A DNA stretch of 64,000 nt from Acidobacteriota bacterium (GTDB taxonomy: Bacteria; Acidobacteriota; Vicinamibacteria; Vicinamibacterales; SCN-69-37), in assembly GCA_947467605.1 (NCBI GenBank), contig CANIII010000020.1, positions 30,406-94,405 of the forward strand, read 5' to 3'. Shown piece after piece: positions 22,845 through 31,501 of this stretch (the first letter of the stretch is position 1; every line of letters starts with the position of its first letter). Under the pieces are notes generated by a model. The model was not told where the DNA came from. It made no database searches and saw only the letters and a list, made by a program, of their open reading frames with translations. Position numbers and translations under genes: made by a program.

Positions 22845-22889
22845 GTGGACAATTCTAAATACATTTTACCGCCCACGTATAGTGGCAAG

Positions 22890-23993
22890 ATGCGTTTTCG
22901 CGCGCGCACCGCGATTCTCATTCTCGTCGTCGCCGCCGTTGCGTCGGTGTTTTCGACGTCGATCGCCTATCAAACCGTGCGAAATGACGGCCGGATGCCG
23001 GACGCCGTTGCGCTGGCTGTGCTCAATTCTTCTTTTTGGTTCGGTTGGGCGGCGCTCGCGCTGCCGCTCACGGCGTTGTCGGCGCGCTGGCGGATTGATC
23101 GCACGCCGCGAATCGCCATTCCGCTCCACATTTTGGCGGCGCTCGCGGCTGGCGCGCTCCATGTGTGCCTGCAGACGACGACCCAGTCGGCGTTGTTTGT
23201 GAGGTCCATGTGGCTGAAGGGCGACGGCAGCGGTGTGCTGGCGGCGTTTGCGGACCGCTGGGCGGTGGCGTTTCCCGCGCAGTTGCTGCAACTGATCGAC
23301 TGGGAACTCCTGGCCGGGATGGGCGCAGTGGCGCTGGCGCACGCGGTGTTTTACTACCGTGAGATGCAGCAGCGGGCGTTGCGCGAGGCGCAGCTGGAGA
23401 CGCGGCTCGTGGAAGCGCAGCTCACGGCGCTGCAGCATCAGTTACAGCCACATTTTCTGTTTAACACGCTGCACGCCATCTCGGCGCTGATGCATCGGGA
23501 TGTGAATCTCGCGGACAAAGTGCTCGTGCGGCTCAGCGATCTGCTCCGGATCACGCTCGAATCGGGCGGCGAGAAGGAAGTGCGGCTTTCGCGCGAGCTC
23601 GACTTCATTCGGAGTTATTTGGAGATTGAGCAGACGCGGATCGGGGACCGGTTGACGATCGACATCAACATCGACGCCAACACGCTCGACCTCTGGGTGC
23701 CGACGCTGATCCTGCAACCGCTTGTGGAAAACGCCGTGAAATACGGCGTGGCGCCGCATGTGGGTCCCGGCAGAATCGAGATTGGCGCGTCGCGGCGAGC
23801 GGGGCTCCTCACATTAACGGTGTCTGACAACGGTCCGGGACCGGTGACCGTGGAGCGGGTGCGACCAGGGGGAATCGGCCTGACGAACACGCGAGGACGC
23901 CTGTTACATCACTACGGCGACCGCGGCGAACTGAAGATCGAGCGTCGCCCGGACGGGTTCACGGCGCAGATTACTTTTCCGTGCCGGAACTGA
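22890..23993 (+). CDS. LytS/AlgZ-type sensor histidine kinase
   Basis: QLQPHFLFNTLHAISALMHRD H-box, HATPase with SDNGPG and GGIGLTNTRGRL. Confidence 0.93.
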   Translation: MRFRARTAILILVVAAVASVFSTSIAYQTVRNDGRMPDAVALAVLNSSFWFGWAALALPLTALSARWRIDRTPRIAIPLHILAALAAGALHVCLQTTTQSALFVRSMWLKGDGSGVLAAFADRWAVAFPAQLLQLIDWELLAGMGAVALAHAVFYYREMQQRALREAQLETRLVEAQLTALQHQLQPHFLFNTLHAISALMHRDVNLADKVLVRLSDLLRITLESGGEKEVRLSRELDFIRSYLEIEQTRIGDRLTIDINIDANTLDLWVPTLILQPLVENAVKYGVAPHVGPGRIEIGASRRAGLLTLTVSDNGPGPVTVERVRPGGIGLTNTRGRLLHHYGDRGELKIERRPDGFTAQITFPCRN

Positions 23994-24050
23994 ACGGTCG
24001 CGGAATGCTGTTGCAGCGACAAGCGCTCCCCCGTAATGACAAAGGGAGTA
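23974..24050 (+). repeat. Left copy of imperfect direct repeat flanking the islet
   Basis: TTTTCCGTGCCGGAACTGAACGGTCGCGG...CTG...CCCCGT..GGGAGT; 15-bp identical core 23981-23995. Confidence 0.7.
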
Positions 24051-24098
24051 GCCACTTTTGAAAACCGCTGCCTGAAGTATGGCGGTCAAGCGGTCCAC

Positions 24099-24590
24099 TT
24101 ATCCGCCCGCTAGTTTCATCGCTTTTTCGATTGGCTTGCCGAACCGGGCGGTGGATGCAACTCCAGTGAGGCGCTCGGCAATTTGAACCTGGCCATCCTT
24201 CAAGCGGCGTCCAACCAGGAACGCCGGAGTTCCGTTGATTCCGAGACTCTGCGCAGCCTTGGAATCGATCATTTGAGCAGTTTGGCCGGATTGCGTGCAT
24301 GAGTTATAAGAATCCGCATCGAGCGGAAGGGATCTGGCTAGGCGATCGATCGTTAACTGACTGAGGTCTTTTTGGTGTTCGAATAGCTTGTCGTGCATCT
24401 GCCAAAAGAGTCCCTGCTTCCCTGCGCATTCGGCGGCCTTCGCAGCGGGAACCGCAAGTGGGTGTATCTCAAGCGGAAAATGCCGGAACGCGATTTGGAC
24501 CTTTCCCTGAGAGATATAGTCGCGTTCAATCCTTTCTAGCCTCGACGCGAAGAACTCCACTGCGTATTGCGAGCACTCGCGGGCTGGCAA
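24099..24590 (-). CDS. DsbA/thioredoxin_4-like protein, degenerate CxxC (C-S-Q-Y), TTG start
   Basis: FASRLERIERDYISQGKVQIAFRHFPLEIHPLA, AAECAGKQGLFWQMHDKLF, GINGTPAFLVG; overlaps upstream gene end by 65 nt. Confidence 0.75.
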   Translation of the reverse strand: MPARECSQYAVEFFASRLERIERDYISQGKVQIAFRHFPLEIHPLAVPAAKAAECAGKQGLFWQMHDKLFEHQKDLSQLTIDRLARSLPLDADSYNSCTQSGQTAQMIDSKAAQSLGINGTPAFLVGRRLKDGQVQIAERLTGVASTARFGKPIEKAMKLAGG

Positions 24591-26610
24591 ATGTGATCCC
24601 TTCAGAGAACTCGACTTGATCGACGGATGGGAACTGATTGATCACCATGACGGTTCCGCGATCTGGCGATGAGGAGGCGCGCTGAGGACCGAACGTGCTC
24701 ACGGCGACTGGGCACTGGTTAGATTTCCACCTAATGAATCCAAGAAGGAATGGCTCAGAAGGGTTGGCCAGCTCTACCTCGATCGTTGTGCCTCGCTCTA
24801 AGCCCAACGTCATTCGATCCGATGACGGAGCGAGCACGCATGTCGGTACAAACCCAGGCGCGCTTACAACAAGCCGTGCTCCAGGACTGACGCCGGCCAT
24901 CGAAAACAGGCCTGGCTCAGGATTTGGCACTACATTGGCTCCTGTAACAACCGCACTAGTCACAGGACGTCTGGCGTCGTCTTCAATCAGCAATTCCGCC
25001 CGGTTCTCTGCAAGGTTAAGAACCAATGACGTTTCCGAATGGTCCGCGGTGAAGGAGAAACCCCGTGTCTCCGACACCTTGCCCCGAAATCCGCCGTCAA
25101 CGCTGCGCTGAGATGCCTTGACGCGAAACTGCTCTAGTGCGAGACCAGGGAGGATGAGTGGCAACTTGTCGGATCGACCAAGAGTCAGGTTTGTTTGAAT
25201 CAGGGTGCCCGCCGCTGGCTTGCCGCTCAATTGAGTGAGCGTAACAGCGACATCCGATGTCCGGTCCCAGCCTGACAGATCAAGACTGAGTGTGCCCCCA
25301 ATTGCGGACCAATCGAAGTTGTTGAGACCTCGCACAAAGTGTTCGATCTTTGCCTGGCCCATGGACAATTTTTGCCCTCGACTCAGAGTAATTCTGTAGT
25401 CGCCTTCTGCGGGTAGGTGGGCGACATAGCTACCATCAGTGCCCACTAGGGCAGTGGCAACCGGCGCAGCAAATGCGTTCGAAGCGCCTTTCGAGAATTG
25501 GATGAGTTGGCCAGAAAATGGGCGGTCGTTTAGCTTGATTCGCCCTGTTACCGTTACCTCCGTCGCGGCAATATCTACCAACGTCGCGCGTTGTTGAAGG
25601 ATGTCGAAATCACGAGAAACAAACTCGGATGCTCCGCTGCCGAGAGCGATTTGATAGTGCCCGGGCTTCAGTCCCTCAATCCGCTGGTCGCATTGTCGCT
25701 CATGTGGCCTTCGAAGAATCTCGATCGTAGTGGTGTTTGGCGCTTTGCCTTCAACGCTCCTGACGCGAAGATCATCAGTCGAACCGCAGGCTGCGGCGTC
25801 CGCGAGAATTTCAACGGCCCCAACGGCTTGCACAGGCAACCCGATTATGTTGGACTTCTGATCGTCGACTTTGAACGAGCGGATGCTATTGGAGACCCCG
25901 CCATCGTATCGAAGCCGTCCCTGATAGATTCCAGGCCGGAGTCCTGGAATCGACGCGAGCCCGTTCTTGAATGCGGCCTCATAGGATGCTGTCTTTCCAG
26001 CAAACAGCTGAAGCGATCTTGGCAGGAATGGCTCGGGCCGCAGCACCACTGCGACTTCACCTCCCGGCGGGGTCGCGGGAAGTTTCCAGACTCCGGAACT
26101 GAGTTCAGCGCTTGTAACGGTAACCGGAGAGAAACCGGCAACGCTGAAGGTCATCAGGCGCTGAAGAGACTGAGACACTGACAAGTCGACAAGGCCAGAC
26201 ATCTCCAGAAGTCGTGTGGCCAGGACGACGCGATTTAGGTCCGCGCCGAGTTCCGACCACTCGACGCTCACTCGACTGGGCCAGTCCGCTGAAACCCGGA
26301 CCGTGCGGGCCGGCACTGCAGGGAGTTTTCCGGTCCGGCAAAGAGTGGAGACGGAGACATCAATCGGTTCCCAACCGACCCCATCACACCGAACGATCTG
26401 GTCGGTCGCAGCTGAGCACGAAACCTCAACGACGCCCGGTCGTGCAACCAACTCAAGATCAGGAGTACTTCGCTGTACCGAGCACTGCATTCCGTTGGGT
26501 TGTGCTATCTGACGGAGGTCTGGGCTCTGAGGCTCAGACCTCCGTGCGCCGGTCTCGATAGGAGCGAAAGCCGCGACGAAAATGAAAATGCGAAGCAGGA
26601 TCTTCAGCAT
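24526..26610 (-). CDS. Secreted carboxypeptidase-regulatory-like protein of unknown function
   Basis: Signal peptide; beta-rich repeats such as VTVTGRIKLNDRPFSGQ, TDGSYVAHLPAEGDYRITL. Confidence 0.7.
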   Translation of the reverse strand: MLKILLRIFIFVAAFAPIETGARRSEPQSPDLRQIAQPNGMQCSVQRSTPDLELVARPGVVEVSCSAATDQIVRCDGVGWEPIDVSVSTLCRTGKLPAVPARTVRVSADWPSRVSVEWSELGADLNRVVLATRLLEMSGLVDLSVSQSLQRLMTFSVAGFSPVTVTSAELSSGVWKLPATPPGGEVAVVLRPEPFLPRSLQLFAGKTASYEAAFKNGLASIPGLRPGIYQGRLRYDGGVSNSIRSFKVDDQKSNIIGLPVQAVGAVEILADAAACGSTDDLRVRSVEGKAPNTTTIEILRRPHERQCDQRIEGLKPGHYQIALGSGASEFVSRDFDILQQRATLVDIAATEVTVTGRIKLNDRPFSGQLIQFSKGASNAFAAPVATALVGTDGSYVAHLPAEGDYRITLSRGQKLSMGQAKIEHFVRGLNNFDWSAIGGTLSLDLSGWDRTSDVAVTLTQLSGKPAAGTLIQTNLTLGRSDKLPLILPGLALEQFRVKASQRSVDGGFRGKVSETRGFSFTADHSETSLVLNLAENRAELLIEDDARRPVTSAVVTGANVVPNPEPGLFSMAGVSPGARLVVSAPGFVPTCVLAPSSDRMTLGLERGTTIEVELANPSEPFLLGFIRWKSNQCPVAVSTFGPQRASSSPDRGTVMVINQFPSVDQVEFSEGITFASPRVLAIRSGVLRVEARKD

Positions 26611-26636
26611 CTTGGCTCCTGGCGTTCAATCTAGAC

Positions 26637-26996
26637 TCAGTACGGCTCGCCGCCTCCGCCCTCGTCGCCGATCCGAACACAAGAACACGTCATGTCCATT
26701 TCGCTAATACCACCGCACCAGCTTGAGTCATAGCAAGCTGAGCAGTATGCCTCCGCCGATGTGGCAACTGGAAACCCCCGGGGTCCGCACTCTGCCCGGC
26801 AAATGTCCGCGCAGTTGCTCACACAAGACTCGGAACTGCAGGGGGTGGGGCAGGTTGCCCACTCGACATAGCAAGTGTTTCCTACGACGTGGGTATAAGC
26901 CCTTACGCTGCTTGTGGGAATCATCGCGGCAACAAAGGCGAGCAAGAACATCGCTGAGTTTCGGACTCGTTTTATCACACTGGGTGCAATCGACAT
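26637..26996 (-). CDS. Small secreted cysteine-rich protein (12 Cys in mature region)
   Basis: N-terminal signal peptide then TCYVEWATCPTPCSSESCVSNCADICRAEC...YCSACYDSSWCGG...TCSC; SD-like GGAG upstream. Confidence 0.65.
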   Translation of the reverse strand: MSIAPSVIKRVRNSAMFLLAFVAAMIPTSSVRAYTHVVGNTCYVEWATCPTPCSSESCVSNCADICRAECGPRGFPVATSAEAYCSACYDSSWCGGISEMDMTCSCVRIGDEGGGGEPY

Positions 26997-27111
26997 TAGT
27001 CTCTCCTCTCACAACATCACTGACCAACGGGGCGCATTTGTGAGCCGAGTTTGGCAACATGCAAGGGCAGCTGGCAACCGCATTCACCTGTCGAAACGCA
27101 GCGATCGCCTG

Positions 27112-27549
27112 TCAGAAGGCCAGGTAGACGCTGTCTCTGATCTCGGTCACGGTGGCGCCGAGCATGTCGGAGTACACGCGGCTCAACTGGTTCTCGTCCG
27201 CGAAGCCCGCACACTCGGCGACCCACGCGAGGTGGTCACCCGCGAGCATCATGCGGTATCCGCGATACACGCGCGCCAAGCGAATCCAGTAGCGAGCATC
27301 AATGCCAGGGCCGGTGCGCAGCGCGGCGAGAAAGGCTTCGTGCGGCATGTGGCAGGCCCTGGCCAAAGCCGCCGTGTCGCGCTCGAGCGATGCCGCAACG
27401 CAATCAAGCAGATGACGCATTCGCGGATCCTGAATCGCAGGCGAAGAGTGAATCTGCTCCAACCGCGCCGCGACGGCGGACAGGTCGCGCATCCCCGTCT
27501 CCAACAGCTGCAGCTCATTCTCAAGCAGGAGCACGGTGATCGCCGACAC
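27112..27549 (-). CDS. AraC-type HTH domain protein
   Basis: C-terminal RLARVYRGYRMMLAGDHLAWVAECAGFADENQLSRVYSDMLGATVTEIR resembles AraC DNA-binding domain; GTG start at 27549 proposed (ORF extends to 27726). Confidence 0.55.
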   Translation of the reverse strand: MSAITVLLLENELQLLETGMRDLSAVAARLEQIHSSPAIQDPRMRHLLDCVAASLERDTAALARACHMPHEAFLAALRTGPGIDARYWIRLARVYRGYRMMLAGDHLAWVAECAGFADENQLSRVYSDMLGATVTEIRDSVYLAF

Positions 27550-27893
27550 GATACGCCTCCAAAAACATCTGTGCGGGTGCCAACCCAAGACCGGTGGACA
27601 GACGCTCTCAGAATTTCCCGCGCGGAGGATAGCACAGCTCGTTCTTCGCGCGCTGTGCGGCACGCTTGATGACGATGGCGCGATCGAGCGGCACGACGGC
27701 AATGCGATCGAGGCCTTCGCCAGCACGTTGATCGCTTCGATTCATGGCTGATAATCGTCCATAAAGTGGTTGATTTTCAGCCACAGGTCGTGAGGTCGTG
27801 GCATTTGGCCCGCGACTGTTCGCCGTGCCGGTTGATGCCCTCTGGCGGTGGGGCGCCCGGCCGACCTCGTCACGCACGAGAAAGCGGATCTGA

Positions 27894-27971
27894 TTTTTCT
27901 GTGCCGGAACTGAACAGTCTCGACGTCCTGAATCGACTCGTCCCCGTCTAACGACCTCGGGAGTCGAGGTC
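27894..27971 (+). repeat. Right copy of imperfect direct repeat flanking the islet
   Basis: TTTTTCTGTGCCGGAACTGAACAGTCTCG...CTG...CCCCGT..GGGAGT; 15-bp identical core 27901-27915. Confidence 0.7.
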
Positions 27972-27977
27972 CTGTCT

Positions 27978-28754
27978 ATGACGCGCATTCGCACCTTGAT
28001 CGTTGATGATGAACCGCTCGCACGTGAGCGAGTGCGGTCACTTGTGCAGGATCAACCCGGGCTCGAGGTGATTGGCGAAGCGAGCGACGGCGATCAGGCG
28101 ATTCAGGCGATCCTGCACGGAGTCGACGGCCAGCAGGCTGATCTCGTCTTCCTGGACGTGCAGATGCCGCGCCGCACGGGCTTCGAGGTGATTCAGGCCG
28201 TCGGTCCGGATCGGATGCCGGCCGTGGTGTTCTGCACAGCCTACGATCAGTACGCGCTGAAGGCCTTCGACGTCCATGCCGTCGACTACCTGCTCAAGCC
28301 GTTCGATCGCGACCGATTCGAAGGCGCCGTGGATCGCGCGCGCAAGCACCTCGACGCCGCAGACGGTGGCGCGCTGAAGACGCAGCTGATGCAGCTGGTA
28401 CGCGATTTACAACCTGCAGCCGTAGCGAAGCCGGACCGGCTCGTGGTGAAATCCGGCGGTCGCCTCTTCTTCCTGCGCACCGACGAGATCGACTGGATCG
28501 AGGCCGCCGGGAACTACGTCCGTGTGCACGTCGGCAAAGAGGCGCACTTACTGCGCGAGACGATGAACTCGATCGAAGGCCGGCTGGATCAGAAGATGTT
28601 TCTGCGCATCCACCGCTCACGCATGGTGAACATGGAGCGCGTGAAGGAACTGCACCCCTGGTTCAACGGCGACTACGCTGTGATCCTCCGCGACGGCACG
28701 AAGTTGATGCTCAGTCGCGGGTATCGGGACAAATTGCAGGAACGGCTGGGGTGA
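27978..28754 (+). CDS. LytTR-family response regulator
   Basis: Receiver domain (IVDDEPLARERV, DLVFLDVQMP, KPFDR) plus LytTR (FLRTDEIDWIEAAGNYVRVHVG). Confidence 0.94.
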   Translation: MTRIRTLIVDDEPLARERVRSLVQDQPGLEVIGEASDGDQAIQAILHGVDGQQADLVFLDVQMPRRTGFEVIQAVGPDRMPAVVFCTAYDQYALKAFDVHAVDYLLKPFDRDRFEGAVDRARKHLDAADGGALKTQLMQLVRDLQPAAVAKPDRLVVKSGGRLFFLRTDEIDWIEAAGNYVRVHVGKEAHLLRETMNSIEGRLDQKMFLRIHRSRMVNMERVKELHPWFNGDYAVILRDGTKLMLSRGYRDKLQERLG

Positions 28755-28765
28755 AGGTCGGGCAT

Positions 28766-29170
28766 TCAGGCGTCCGGCAGGAGTTCGAAGCCGGCCTGCT
28801 GAAAATGCGGATCGACCGCCACGGCGGTGGTGAGGCCCTGTTGGGTCATGAACGCAAAGCTCACGCAGTCAACCAGGCTCAGCTGGCGGCGATCCGCCTT
28901 CCAGAGGCGGGCCACACCGCGCCGGTATAAGGCGTCATCCACCCACTGCACGCGCACAGCCGGCAGCACGTCTTCGTCGAACCCGCGCGCAGCCTCCAGA
29001 CCGATGCGATGCTGCAACAACGCCATCGTCTCGACCACAACGAACGATGTTGTCCACAAGGGGCGACGGTCATGGAGCAACGTGTCGAACACCGCCGCCA
29101 CGCGTCGATGTGACGACTCCGAGCGCACGAGCCACGCGTAGAACGCTGACGTGTCGACGAATGCACTCAT
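28766..29170 (-). CDS. PIN-domain toxin (VapC-like)
   Basis: AFVDTSAFYAWL, VVETMALL, SLVDCVSFAFM acidic residues. Confidence 0.85.
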   Translation of the reverse strand: MSAFVDTSAFYAWLVRSESSHRRVAAVFDTLLHDRRPLWTTSFVVVETMALLQHRIGLEAARGFDEDVLPAVRVQWVDDALYRRGVARLWKADRRQLSLVDCVSFAFMTQQGLTTAVAVDPHFQQAGFELLPDA

Positions 29171-29418
29171 CCGCGAAACGCGTCACCGAGCGCCGCGTCG
29201 TGGTGCGTTGCCGTGGTCGTTCGTCCCTTCGGATCCACGTAGCGCCCGGCAGCGGCCGACGCCCTGGCCAGCCGCTGGTCAGGGCCGTCCGCGTGTGCGT
29301 CGAGCAACGTATCGACCGATCGCCGTATGACTTCCGATACCGAGACGCCCAGATCGCGCGCGCGCCGTTTGACGTGCCGATGCTGTGTCGGGCTCAGCTG
29401 AATCTGGAGTCTGACCAT
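29167..29418 (-). CDS. Ribbon-helix-helix antitoxin (VapB-like)
   Basis: MVRLQIQLSPTQHRHVKRRARDLGVSVSEVIRRSVDTLL; 4-nt overlap with PIN gene. Confidence 0.85.
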   Translation of the reverse strand: MVRLQIQLSPTQHRHVKRRARDLGVSVSEVIRRSVDTLLDAHADGPDQRLARASAAAGRYVDPKGRTTTATHHDAALGDAFRG

Positions 29419-29447
29419 GATGGCATCACTATACCATCATGATGGCA
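29415..29447. promoter_or_regulatory. Putative TA operator: CCATGATGG and perfect palindrome CCATCATGATGG
   Basis: CCATGATGG 29415-29423 overlaps the antitoxin start; CCATCATGATGG 29434-29445; centres about one to two helical turns apart. Confidence 0.65.
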
Positions 29448-29452
29448 ATGCC

Positions 29453-30166
29453 TTACTTGATCTTGAAAATCGCGTCCTCGAGCTTGACGTTGACTTCGAT
29501 CTTCTCGAGCTTCATCTCGTTCAACGTCATACCGGCGGCCACGGTCTTGATCGAGTACGGCATGGTCATGCCCTCCACCGTGCGGTAGTCGCCGAACTGC
29601 GTTTCAATCACGCCCGAACCAGGCACAGTCGTTGACACCTTCGTCTCGAGATACGTCACGCCATCGAGATAGACGTCCTGCGCCGGCAATGTCTTGCGGG
29701 AGATGCGCAGATGAAACGCCTTCTTGCCGTCGATCATCTCGATACCGACGAGCTCGATCGTGCTGCCCTTGGTTTTGTAGTCGATGAGCGGGCCGTCAAT
29801 GTCTGACTGGTCCTTGATCATCTCGATCTGCTCGGCCGGCATGTCCACCGGTGTCGGGCTGACCATCGGGTTGATCATCCGCGCGTTCGTGCCGTCGAAC
29901 GCCATCACCATGGTCTGCGGGCCCATCGTGATTTCCTGGCGCGACAGATTCGGACGCTTCGACATGATCGTCATCGTGACGCTCTGCCCCTGCGCCGACA
30001 TGCTGCCGGTGGAACGCAGCGTCTGAATGGCCTTCAACTTCTCGAGACCGCCCTTGGCGGCGAGGTTCTTCGCGACAACCTCGTCAACGGTTTGCGCGAA
30101 GGCAACAGATGACAGGCAGAACAACGCGGCAGTCGCCGCGACAGCAATCAGAGTCTTGCGGACCAT
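29453..30166 (-). CDS. Outer-membrane lipoprotein-sorting-like secreted protein
   Basis: Signal peptide; LolA/LppX-like beta pattern (DVYLDGVTYLETKVSTT). Confidence 0.6.
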   Translation of the reverse strand: MVRKTLIAVAATAALFCLSSVAFAQTVDEVVAKNLAAKGGLEKLKAIQTLRSTGSMSAQGQSVTMTIMSKRPNLSRQEITMGPQTMVMAFDGTNARMINPMVSPTPVDMPAEQIEMIKDQSDIDGPLIDYKTKGSTIELVGIEMIDGKKAFHLRISRKTLPAQDVYLDGVTYLETKVSTTVPGSGVIETQFGDYRTVEGMTMPYSIKTVAAGMTLNEMKLEKIEVNVKLEDAIFKIK

Positions 30167-30203
30167 TAGGTGTCTCCCACAGACAGGCAGTTTCGATATT
30201 ACC

Positions 30204-30221
30204 CCGGACCTTTAGGTCCGG
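30204..30221. repeat. Short palindromic intergenic element CCGGACCT-TT-AGGTCCGG
   Basis: 8-bp arms; related to copy at 34316-34345. Confidence 0.65.
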
Positions 30222-30230
30222 CCGTACGCC

Positions 30231-31499
30231 TTAGAAGCTAAACCCGCCGCCGACATGCACGCGCGTCCCGGCGCCTTTGCCGTGGGCGACGTCGAGGTTG
30301 AGGTGGAACACAGCCGCAGTAAAGAAGAGACCGGCGCCGTAGCCCTGTTTGAGTGTCTGGTCTTTGTAGCGCTGGCCCTTGTCGTACACGGTGCCGGCGT
30401 CGGCGAAGACGCGGATGCCGACCTTGCCGACACTGATCGGTGAGGTGATCGGCGATCGAATCTCCACAGTGCCCGCGACCAACGTGTCGCCCGCGAAGCT
30501 CGCCGTCTCAAAGCCGCGGAGATTCGACATGCCGCCGAGCAGCGACTTGAAATACAGCGGCGGCGATTTCGTTGCGTCTTCACGCGTCACACGTGCGACG
30601 AGCACCGTCTGACCGAACGTACCGAGATAACCGCTCGCATCAATCTTTGTCCGCACGAACGGATCACGCGCGGTGCCGCCGTCTGGTGTGACACGCACCT
30701 GCTCGGCGCTCGCCACAACGTAGAGGGCATTGCGCGGCAGCACAGGATCGAGCCGTGTATCAATGGTCAGATCAGCACCAATCGTCTTGATGTGATCGAT
30801 GGCCCCGCCGAAGTTCACGCGCTGCACGGACGCCGTTACGCCGAGATGCGTCTTCAGGCCAGAGACTTCCGCGCGCGCCCACGCCTGGCGCCGCGCGTCC
30901 GTCTGCACAAAGAACGGATGCTGGCTGCTCGTCAGCGCGGTGCCAATCTGAATGCGACCGTGCGAGAGATCGCGTTCCCACTCCGCACCCGCGCGACGCT
31001 CGCCACCCCACGTGAACGGAAACGACAACCGCGAACGCGTCCGCGCATTCGGCACGTATGCGATGCGCACGCCGAACCGCATGGCGTAGCCATCCTCCCG
31101 ATCGATGATCGGCATATACATGAAGTTCTTGCCAAAACTCCGCTTCACCATCCGCGCCGGCATGCTCGCCGCGCCCGGACCCGTGGGTAATTCAATCTGC
31201 ACGGGCCCTTCATTGACGATCAGCATGACCAGAATCTGTTTGGGATCGTCAATCGATGCAAACCGCTTCAAGACCTGCACATCGTCGAACTTGTCTGACG
31301 CCTTGAGTTGTTTTTCGGCGCCCGTGATCGTGTCGGCTGTGACAGGCGCACCTTTCCTGAGCCCCGACAACCGAATCACTTCGTCGTCAGTCGTCAAGTG
31401 ATTGCCGTGCACGCGAATGTCCGCGATCACTTCACCAGGGGCCGGCGCTTGCGGTGCCGCGCCGAAGAGCCACACGCACAGAACGAGGAGTGGCGTCAT
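30231..31499 (-). CDS. BamA/TamA-like (POTRA plus beta-barrel) outer membrane protein
   Basis: Signal peptide, POTRA-like DIRVHGNHLTTDDEVIRLSGLRKGAPVT, C-terminal GMSNLRGFE...VFADAGTVYDKG...RVHVGGGFSF. Confidence 0.85.
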   Translation of the reverse strand: MTPLLVLCVWLFGAAPQAPAPGEVIADIRVHGNHLTTDDEVIRLSGLRKGAPVTADTITGAEKQLKASDKFDDVQVLKRFASIDDPKQILVMLIVNEGPVQIELPTGPGAASMPARMVKRSFGKNFMYMPIIDREDGYAMRFGVRIAYVPNARTRSRLSFPFTWGGERRAGAEWERDLSHGRIQIGTALTSSQHPFFVQTDARRQAWARAEVSGLKTHLGVTASVQRVNFGGAIDHIKTIGADLTIDTRLDPVLPRNALYVVASAEQVRVTPDGGTARDPFVRTKIDASGYLGTFGQTVLVARVTREDATKSPPLYFKSLLGGMSNLRGFETASFAGDTLVAGTVEIRSPITSPISVGKVGIRVFADAGTVYDKGQRYKDQTLKQGYGAGLFFTAAVFHLNLDVAHGKGAGTRVHVGGGFSF

Positions 31500-31501
31500 C
31501 G

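Noticed and set aside
24000-27900. Calling the islet a transposon or integrative element
   Set aside because: No transposase, integrase, att-tRNA or terminal inverted repeats found; only imperfect direct repeats, so described as an islet of unknown mechanism.
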